From positions 744,001-808,000 of the forward strand of contig JADILM010000001.1 of assembly GCA_016617785.1 (NCBI GenBank): a stretch of 64,000 nucleotides of DNA, read 5' to 3'. The position numbers were made by a program, and so were the translations under genes. Shown here one piece after another: positions 57,134-64,000 of this stretch. Below the pieces are notes generated by a model. That model searched no databases. It saw only the letters and a program-made list of their open reading frames with translations, and was not told the origin of the DNA. Numbering within the stretch: the first letter of the stretch is position 1; each line of letters begins with the position of its first letter. Source of the stretch: Sporobolomyces roseus (taxonomy: Eukaryota; Basidiomycota; Microbotryomycetes; Sporidiobolales; Sporidiobolaceae).

Positions 57134-57365
57134 ACGACGTGTATGGATCAGAGTGGATGAGGATAGGAGGGAAAGGAAGGGGGTTATCATAGATAGATAG
57201 AATCGTTGGCAGAGTTCTGATAGAATTCGGATTCGTTTTGAACTTGTTGTTGTTATCATGCTAATATCGCTCATCTCACTTGTCTCGGCTCACTCCTACG
57301 CTCTCACGATGACGAAGAGAGGGAGAGAGATAGTCTAATGCGTGTTGTAAATGCAGAGAAGGTGA

Positions 57366-58208
57366 TTATGCGAATTCGTACTTTACTTTACTCTTCTTTC
57401 CACCAACCGTCATTCCCTCAAACAAAGCCTTCTCGACCTCTTTCTCATCCGTGAATCCCTTCTCCTTGGCTTGACCCAAAACCTTCTCCCTCAAACTAAG
57501 AATCGAAACTGATTCGTTGAGTAACGAAGGTAGAGTTGTTGAGAGGAATGAAGACAGAGTCTCTTTCTTGGGCTCCTCCGTAGTAGTAGTCGAGGTTGAT
57601 TCATCTTTGTTCTTCTTCGACTTTTTCTTCTTCTTCTTCGATGGTTCGTCTTCAGCAGCAGGTTTCGTCGATTCCTCTTTCTCCTTCGAGCCATTCACAA
57701 TTGGTTCCTCTACTTTCTTAGATGAATCGTCTTCTCTTGTTCGTTTCTTTGAATCTTCCTTCTCTTGAACGGGAGCGGGAGGAGCTGATTCGGCAGGTTG
57801 CGAAGACTGGTTTTGATTTTGTTGTTGTTGTTGTTGCTGCTTGCCCTTCTTCTTTGGCTCCTTGTATACACTGTTCAATCCGACTCCTTCTTATCAGCAA
57901 CTCAGTTCTAGATAGATCAGGAGCAAGAGGAAACGAACGATTTATGATACCTCTGTTCCTCCGACATACAACTCGTGTGAGTGCTATACCCATTAGGTCC
58001 AGTTCGTCCATCAAACGTATTGTTACAATCGACACCTACAGGGATACAAAACAAATGTGATTAGCTTGCAGGAAGGAAGTTTTAGATGAAGTAGCAAAAC
58101 TCTGGCTAGCTTACAGGTGTAGTAAGCTCCTCTGCATCGTTGTGCGTGTTGATCAAGTTTGGGCTTCTTGAGGATATCGCCGCATGCTTCACAGGAGAAG
58201 GAAACCAT
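57366..58208 (-). CDS. LYAR-type C2HC zinc-finger protein
   Basis: LYAR-type proteins are nucleolar factors linked to ribosome biogenesis. The start at 58208 gives MVSFSCEACGDILKKPKLDQ, then HAQRCRGAYYTCVDCNNTFD assembled across an intron in phase, then GPNGYSTHTSCMSEEQRYHK. The CxxC, HxxxC, CxxC and HxxC spacing is the LYAR double finger. The rest is low complexity: a poly-Gln run near 57815-57840, SQPAESAPPAP, KKRTREDDSSKKVEEP, and KKKKKKSKKNKDES, typical of nucleolar proteins. The C-terminus (SLREKVLGQAKEKGFTDEKE, ALFEGMTVGGKKSKVKYEFA) is a helical motif found at the end of fungal LYAR-like proteins. The start of the main frame is shared with a longer upstream ATG at 58283, which I reject because the finger begins at the second Met. 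Confidence 0.87.
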
Positions 58209-58709
58209 CTGGGAAGAAGAGTGGAGGGAAGAACAGGAAATTTGGATCAGCGAATCGAGGTCAGGGGAGTCTCGAGAGGTCATTAGAGCCTATGTTGATA
58301 TGACAGACTTACGAGGAGCGCTGAATGGAGTCGCGAGGGGAGCGGCGGAGGAGAAGGGAAGAAATGAGAATTTCGCTCAACTTTGACTTTTCGCAACTCC
58401 AGCTTGCTCAATCTCACCACCCTTGATACTTCTCTTACTCCCCATAAGGAGGGAAGGAACCGCGGCTCGCAGTTCTTACCCACTTTGACCCTGAGCTCCC
58501 TCCCCTTCGTTCTCCCCTTTGACCTCGTTTCGCAGCTCAGAAACGCTGGTCCTCGTGGTTCAGTCTCGGTCCTCACCTCTTGACCCCGTCAGACTCTTTC
58601 TCACTCAGCGTCACCTGCCACGTCCTTCAGCTGCGGTGAGTGAACAAAACGGCATCGCAAATTCGTTTCCTCTTTCTTTCCTTCACACCACTTTCGACGC
58701 TCGATAACA
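58209..58709. promoter_or_regulatory. Divergent promoter region between the LYAR gene and the CsbD-like gene
   Basis: About 500 bases. The stretch 58560-58700 is pyrimidine-rich up to the plus-strand ATG. No specific element was identified. Confidence 0.4.
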
Positions 58710-59545
58710 ATGAACACTCGATCTCAAACCAACCCCACTTCTACTTCGGCTACCTCTACTCACGACACCTCGTCCAACCCGATGCGTGAAGCCAGTCAGT
58801 CCATCGTTTCTCTCCCTGAGACGCTCGAGCTGACCTTACTTTGGATTCTAGCTTCCTCTGGATTCGCTACTGGTATGCCTGGAGGTCAAGGCGTAATCGG
58901 GTCGTCGACCACTACCGGACACAACACTCTAGGTGGTCACAACAGTGAGTTCTTTCTTCGTTGAACCTTCGCAGGCGATCTATCTGGCTCATCTGTCGCC
59001 TACTTCCAGCTCACAACGCTCACTCTTTGACCGACACTGATCCTACTGCTCGAGGTAACCACCTCGGCTCGACCGGAACCACTCACAACAACCATTCGTT
59101 GACTGGAGGATCTCACACGGTTCCTTCCACCTCCTCTTCGACTGCCGGTCATCACGCTCAAGTCGCTCATCCTACCAACGAAGGTCTTCACGCGACGAGG
59201 AACACCAACACACACACGCAAGGATCTCACTCGAACCCCTTCTCGAACTCTTCTTCGACGGGTGCTCACTCTCACACCCCTCACTCGAGTACGACGGGCG
59301 GTCTTTCCTCGACGACGAGTGGACCTCACTCGACCACCAACGGTATTCACCGTACTCCTACCGGACCTGGATTCGGACACGATGCAACGGGCGCTCACCC
59401 CTCGATCGGAGACAAGGTTACTGGAACTGCAGAGACTTTGATGGGGAAAGTTACTGGGGATTCGACGAAAGTCATCGAGGGTCAAACTAAAAAGACTGAG
59501 GGAAAGGCAGGATTGCAAGCTGCTAAGGCTGAGGGAGCGATTTGA
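58710..59545 (+). CDS. His/Ser/Thr-rich protein with a CsbD-like C-terminal segment
   Basis: Exons joined in phase: MNTRSQTNPTSTSATS...MREA, then TSSGFATGMPGGQGVIG...GGHN, then THNAHSLTDTDPTARG to the stop at 59545. The central 130 residues are repetitive His/Ser/Thr/Gly/Asn, with many GGSH, TGAHSH and SGPHST units, likely disordered and able to bind metal. The C-terminal 45 residues, HPSIGDKVTGTAETLMGKVT followed by DSTKVIEGQTKKTEGKAG, resemble the CsbD stress-protein repeat (K-G-x-x-x-K-x-x-G pattern). The role is probably stress-related, but this is an inference from a short similarity. Codon use is unlike the neighbours because of the biased composition. Confidence 0.68.
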
Positions 59546-59732
59546 ACGAGGTTGGCGAAAGAATCTTTATACCTTTTCGTAGATACCTTACTTTTGTTTT
59601 TTGTTAATTCTTCGTATCTATATTGCGCTACAGTGAGATGAAGAGCGAGAAGTTGAGCTTTCCTCCCAAAAAATCGTCGGCTTCGAAATTCGAAAAGCGG
59701 TGCTCTTCGCTTCCTCTTTTCACTTCACACAA

Positions 59733-61438
59733 ATGGCTTCAACAACACAAGCTGAAAGTGACTTTCTCAACTGGTTCAAATCGAATGGAGGTACCGTTCA
59801 TTCGGCAGTCGGATTCCAACAATTTGATGGAATGGGAAGAGGAGCCGTCGCACTGCAAGACATCGAGGTGAGTCTCACTGAGCTTGTAGAAAGTGTTCAG
59901 ATAGCTCATGAAAGCTATTGAGCAGGCCGACACACTCCTATTCTCGATCCCTCGTTCAATTCTTCTCACTACTTCAACATCAGCTCTCCCTTCTCTCCTC
60001 CCCTCAGAAGAATGGCAAGAACTATCAGGATGGACTCCATTGATCCTCAGTATGATGTATGAGCGATTGAGAACCTCTACATGGACTCCCTACTTCGATC
60101 TCTTGCCGGAGGAAGGATCGTTCAACTCTTTAATGTTCTGGACAGAAGAGGAATTGAAGGAATTGACGGGAAGTACAGTACTTGGCAAGATTGGGAGAGA
60201 GGACGCAGATCAAGCATTCGTCGAAACCGTCAAACCTTTTATTGAGAAACATGAGAAAGTGTTTGGAAAGGTCGAAGATTACTCGCTCGAGCTGTTTCAT
60301 TACATGGGGAGTCTAGTGTTGAGTAGATCGTTCCACGTTGATCACAAAGCGAAGGAGGAACAAGAGGGAGATGATGAGAATAGCGACGATGAGGAGGAGG
60401 AGGAAGAACGAGAAGACGTTGCAGATGTCGCTGCTGTTCCTTTCGCAGACTTGCTGAATGCGAAATCGGGTTGCGATAATGTGAGTCCTCTCTTCACCTC
60501 CGAGGCTGCAAGAGAAGCTGATTGAAGAGAGTTTGCAGGCTCGATTATTCTACGAACCTCAATCTCTCAACATGATGTCGACCTCGAGAATACCCGCTGG
60601 TTCTCAAATCTTCAACACCTACGCAGACCCACCAAATTCAGATCTCCTGAGACGATACGGTCATGTCGATGAAGTGAATGAGGCTGATTTGGTCGAAATT
60701 GGGTTGGAAGAAGTTGCGGAATTGGTCGGCGAAGGAAGTGGTCTCAAGGAAGAGGAAATCGAGAAGCGGGCAGAGTTCTTACTTGATGTTGGTATCGACG
60801 AGTGAGTTCAGGAGTTGCCCCTTTCGGTGTGACCCGAATTGACAACTTTCACTCTATACAGCGTTTTCGCTGTCGAATCCAACAATACCCTTCCCGATGA
60901 ACTCGTCTCAGCTATTCGCACCTTCCTCCTCTCTTCCGACGAACTCGCGAAATCTCAAAAGAAGGAGTCACCACCGAAACCGAAACTCGAGGCGAGTGTT
61001 GCTGATTGGGCGAAAAAACTCATCGAGAAGCGAGAAGGAGATTACGAGACTACGATAGAGGTGAGTTCCCACTCTACTCCGTTCCGTCGATTCCGTTTAT
61101 CGGTATTGCCGACGCGATTCAATGGGAATTCCTGCCGTTTTATCCGGTATCTGTCCTTTTGTTCCTTTCGCAGTCGAGGACTGACTCGCTCCTCCCCTTT
61201 CGCACAGGACGATGAGAAGCTCCTACAAGATTCAACGCTGCCACCGAGGAAGCGAATGGCGATCATCGTTCGACTCGGAGAGAAACGAATTCTGCGAGCG
61301 ACTCGATCACAACTCGAAAGTGAATTCCCTGCTAGTTCTTCTGCCCCGCCTCAAGAAGCGAAGAAGGACAAGAAGAGGTCAAGAGATGAACGGAAGGAAG
61401 GACCAGAGGAAGGAAAGAAGGCTAAGGTTCGAAAGTAG
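59733..61438 (+). CDS. RKM4: Ribosomal lysine N-methyltransferase (Rkm4/SETD6-like SET protein)
   Basis: SET-domain enzyme; Rkm4 monomethylates a lysine of ribosomal protein uL18/eL42-type targets in yeast, and SETD6 is the animal relative. The start at 59733 gives MASTTQAESDFLNWFKSNGG, with AVGFQQFDGMGRGAVALQDI and LLFSIPRSILLT just after, the split SET N-part. ELSGWTPLILSMMYERLR and YFDLLPEEGSFNSLMFW follow. The SET core end reads PFADLLNAKSGCDNARLFY and IFNTYADPPNSDLLRRYGHV, containing the conserved Asn and the NTY motif. An acidic insert (DDENSDDEEEEEEREDV) interrupts the SET part. The C-terminal Rubisco-LSMT substrate-binding-like domain ends in a Lys-rich tail. At least five exons. An upstream in-frame ATG at 59700 is less likely. 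Confidence 0.88.
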
Positions 61439-61981
61439 TCTGTGTTTCGAATTTCGATCCCTTGCGAAGCGGCGAGTACTCCTTTTCTCTGTCCCAATTC
61501 GTCCCCTGGCCTTATCTGTTGCTCTTGCGTAGTGTCTGGAACCCCTCTGAGCTCTTCGACAGGCGTTTGTCCCGATTTTGCGATTTTTCCGAGAGCGTAT
61601 CGTTGCGGATGAGCCGTATTCGTGCCCTCGGATCTACCGTGAACTCAACCGGTTCTCCAATCGCTTCGCTATCACTCGCTCAGGGGACTGATAGCGAGTC
61701 CAGGGACCTCGAGAAACGGCTACAGAAGTTGTTAGAGGTCTCGTAGAAGCCAGATAAGTCACTTAGGGAGGTCAGTAGGTGACCGTATGCTCTCTGTGTG
61801 ATCAACGCTGAAAAACCTCAAGCTTTCTGCTTGGTGCCTGACGAAAATTTCTCGAACTTGTGGAGACGTTTTTTCTTATCTAGACTTTCAAAGGTCTCAC
61901 GCTACCGCGCTTCTCCCTCTCCTCTCTCTTCTTCTTCTTCTTCTCCATCCCCTGCTTGCTCGTGTGGCAGTTTACAACCCA
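61439..61981. other. Intergenic upstream of the NCS1 permease
   Basis: About 540 bases with short overlapping open frames, a CT-rich block at about 61915-61950, and no recognised gene. Probably the RKM4 3' flank plus the permease promoter. Confidence 0.4.
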
Positions 61982-64000
61982 ATGTCGGCAAAACTTCAAT
62001 CAGCGAAAGAAGACCTCAAGTCAAAGACAAAGATTGAAGGATGGGTCTTACCGAAACCTGAATCTGCTGTGAGTTATTCTCAACTCGTGTGACTCGTCTG
62101 ATGACGGCCTTGGAAGTGATGGGAAGCTACTCGGGTGCTGATGATGACTTTTCATCGATGGTTACTCGGATTAGTTCACTCCTCCTTCACATTGGAGTAA
62201 TGCAGATATGTAGGTTCAGATTTCTTTATTGGCGGTCTCTGTGTACTATCGCACTACTCGGAGCTGACCGAAGATTGCTCTGGGTTGATTTCGATCGTAT
62301 GCAGGGAGCCAGTTCGCCCTGAGGATTGCACCTGGACGACAACTACCTTCTTACTTTACTGGATGTCTGATCTCATCAACGCTGGTAGTTGGAGTCAGGT
62401 ACGCTTCCACTGCTGCTGCTCTCTTCTACGAAAGCCTTCGGCTGACGGATTGTGTTGCTCTATATCCGCTGCCTTCATCTCCGATCTTTCTATACCCTTG
62501 CTTTGCTTGATTTCGCTCGGAAATAGGTCAGCAGGTGTGTTGGGCCTCCTCTGACCGCTGCCTACATTCTTGTGCTGACTTGTTATCGTTGTCGTCTCAA
62601 AGTTTTGTGTCGCTCGGTCTGACTTGGTGGGAAGGAGTGATTTGTACTTTCGTCGGAGGATTCTTCATCTCTTGCTTGGTTCGTTCCCTTCGAGCTCTCT
62701 GCTCCTCCTAACACGGGGCTGACATCTGCTCTCGATACAGATCTCGGCCAACGGTATCATCGGTACGCTTGACACCTCGACTTCGTCGTTTCGTCGTCTC
62801 TTCGGAAAAGTTCGCTTTCTTGATTTCTCATACTTCGCTCTCTTCCACCAGGTGCTCGCCTACACGTTCCTTTCGCTATCTCGGCTCGTGCTGCATAGTG
62901 AGCCGAATCACCCATCTCTTCGCTCGCGCACCTGAGCTAAACTCTGCTTTCCTTCTGTCTCGCAGCGGATACTGGTTCTCTCGATTCGCCGTCGTCTCTC
63001 GTGCTGTCATCGCCATGTTCTGGTTGAGTGTCAACAGTTACCGTACGTTGCTCAGCTTCTTGCGCAACGCGTCGAGATGAGCTGACACCCCGAATCCTTT
63101 CCACCTTAATCAGAGGGAGGAACTGGAATCCGTATCTGCTTGACCGCCATCTGGCCTTCCTTTGCAAGATTCCCGAATCACCTTTCCGAATCCTCTGGGA
63201 CGACCTCCTCCGCCTTCCTCTGTTTCTTCCTCTTCTGGCTCTTCCAATTCCCTCTCTGCCTCATCCACCCCCGCAAGCTTCGTCCTCTCTTCATCCTCAA
63301 GGGTGTCACTCTACCTGTCGTTGCGGTAGGCATGACCATTTGTGAGTTCATCGTTCCAGTCCGAATTGAACCTTGACTGAATACTGAAGATTCTTGCCGT
63401 GTCAGGGTGCATCGTCAAAGCTGGAGATCAAGCCTCAACTGTTCTTCGAGAGTGAGTACAGATCTCTCACTTTTCGATTACGCTCGGAGACGAGTCAGAG
63501 TGATCGTCCTCGTCGAGTGGTCTGACTAATTTTCGTTCTCCCTCGAACAGATCTCCTCGCTTGTCCGGTATCGAGCATTGGTTCGCGGTGATGACTGCCA
63601 TCAACTCTTGCATGTCCACCTGGTCCACCCTTTCCCTCAACGTAAGCTCGCTTGCCTTTCAACAACATCCCGCTCCCGACGAACCTTTCTTCTCTTTTCC
63701 CTCTCTCTCCCTCTTCCGTCCTTTCCTCGTCCTTTCCTTGGCTCCTCTCGCGAGCCTACGTCGCTCTTGTGAATGATCTGCTGACCTCCTCGTTCTTGCA
63801 TGCAGATCGGAGACATGAGTCGATATTCGAAGAAACCCACTTCGGCTGCGATGCAACTCGCCATCATCCCCTCACTCTGGACTATCTGCGCTATCTTCGG
63901 CTCCATCTCAGCAAACATGACCACTGTCATTCCCATCTATCAAGGAAAGTCGATCTACCAGCCGTTCGACATCATCGAAAACGGAGGATGGCTCGATACT
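61982..64000 (+). CDS. NCS1-family nucleobase/allantoin-type permease (3' end outside window)
   Basis: Plasma-membrane symporter of the Fur/Dal4/Fcy group importing uracil, allantoin, uridine, cytosine or similar. Exon 1 (61982-62068) gives MSAKLQSAKEDLKSKTKIEG; a 35-nt exon (62175-62209) gives FTPPSHWSNAD; exon 3 from 62305 continues MEPVRPEDCTWTTTTFLLYW. The joined sequence HWSNADMEPVRPEDCTW matches the NCS1 entry before the first membrane helix. Later parts: FLLYWMSDLINAGSWSQ, GLTWWEGVICTFVGGFF, NGIIGARLHVPFAISARAAS, WFSRFAVVSRAVIAMFWL, IRICLTAIWPSF, LFILKGVTLPVVAVGMTIW and a run with INSCMSTWSTLSLNIGDMSR. It is cut at the window end after about eight membrane segments. Substrate cannot be told. 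Confidence 0.9.

Noticed and set aside
59000..59518. Minus-strand 172-codon Arg/Val-rich frame
   Set aside because: Antisense to the His/Ser/Thr-rich repeats of the CsbD-like gene; composition is a direct by-product.

Overview
The window looks like nuclear chromosomal DNA of a basidiomycete fungus. Genes are dense and on both strands. Most are cut by many short introns (about 50-90 nt) with GT..AG ends and a CTGAC or CTAAC branch-like motif before the acceptor. The gene content is eukaryotic and fungal: eL27, DBF4, an Itc1-like remodeller subunit, Mrs2, cytochrome c peroxidase, a QDE-1-type RNA polymerase, an alpha-arrestin and an NCS1 permease. No virus, plasmid or bacterial block was seen. 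I cannot fix the class; both Pucciniomycotina and Tremellomycetes would fit.

Layout. 1-7.5 kb: the tail of an unknown gene, cytosolic methionyl-tRNA synthetase and an alpha-arrestin trafficking adaptor. 7.5-18 kb: a large RNA-dependent RNA polymerase (RNA silencing), divergent from mitochondrial tyrosyl-tRNA synthetase, then DBF4 (replication kinase subunit). 18-31.6 kb: copy A of an unrecognised two-member family, CCP1, a low-complexity Pro/Arg-rich protein, RPL27, a broken fragment of a small secreted-protein gene, copy B of the family, an intron-containing tRNA-Ile, and the intact secreted-protein gene. 31.9-36.4 kb: ASA1 (TOR/ASTRA chaperone network), a zinc alcohol dehydrogenase and a weak small gene candidate.

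36.5-43.5 kb is the most unusual part. Two arms of about 1.5 kb in inverted orientation flank about 4 kb holding an acetyltransferase, two small candidate genes and an F-box gene. Each arm carries tRNA-Pro and a small spliced candidate gene (gene X). The left arm keeps the complete tRNA-Lys but only the first exon of the F-box gene. The right arm keeps the complete F-box gene but a broken tRNA-Lys. This reciprocal pattern is what a staggered-break inversion leaves behind. The outer 604 bp of the two arms is almost identical, while the rest has drifted, which suggests later gene conversion.

44.7-64 kb: an ITC1/ACF-type chromatin remodeller subunit, an LYR-motif mitochondrial protein, a single-exon acidic protein with a possible SUMO-interacting motif, a membrane-anchored kelch protein, the MRS2 magnesium channel, a LYAR-type zinc-finger protein, a His-rich CsbD-like protein, the ribosome lysine methyltransferase RKM4 and the start of an NCS1 permease that runs off the window.

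Several genes act in mitochondria (MSY1, CCP1, LYRM, MRS2) and several in translation (MES1, RPL27, RKM4, the tRNAs), but I see no operon-like unit. Splice structures were worked out by hand. Where exact exon ends are given they were checked for reading phase; other gene ranges run from start to stop codon and include introns.
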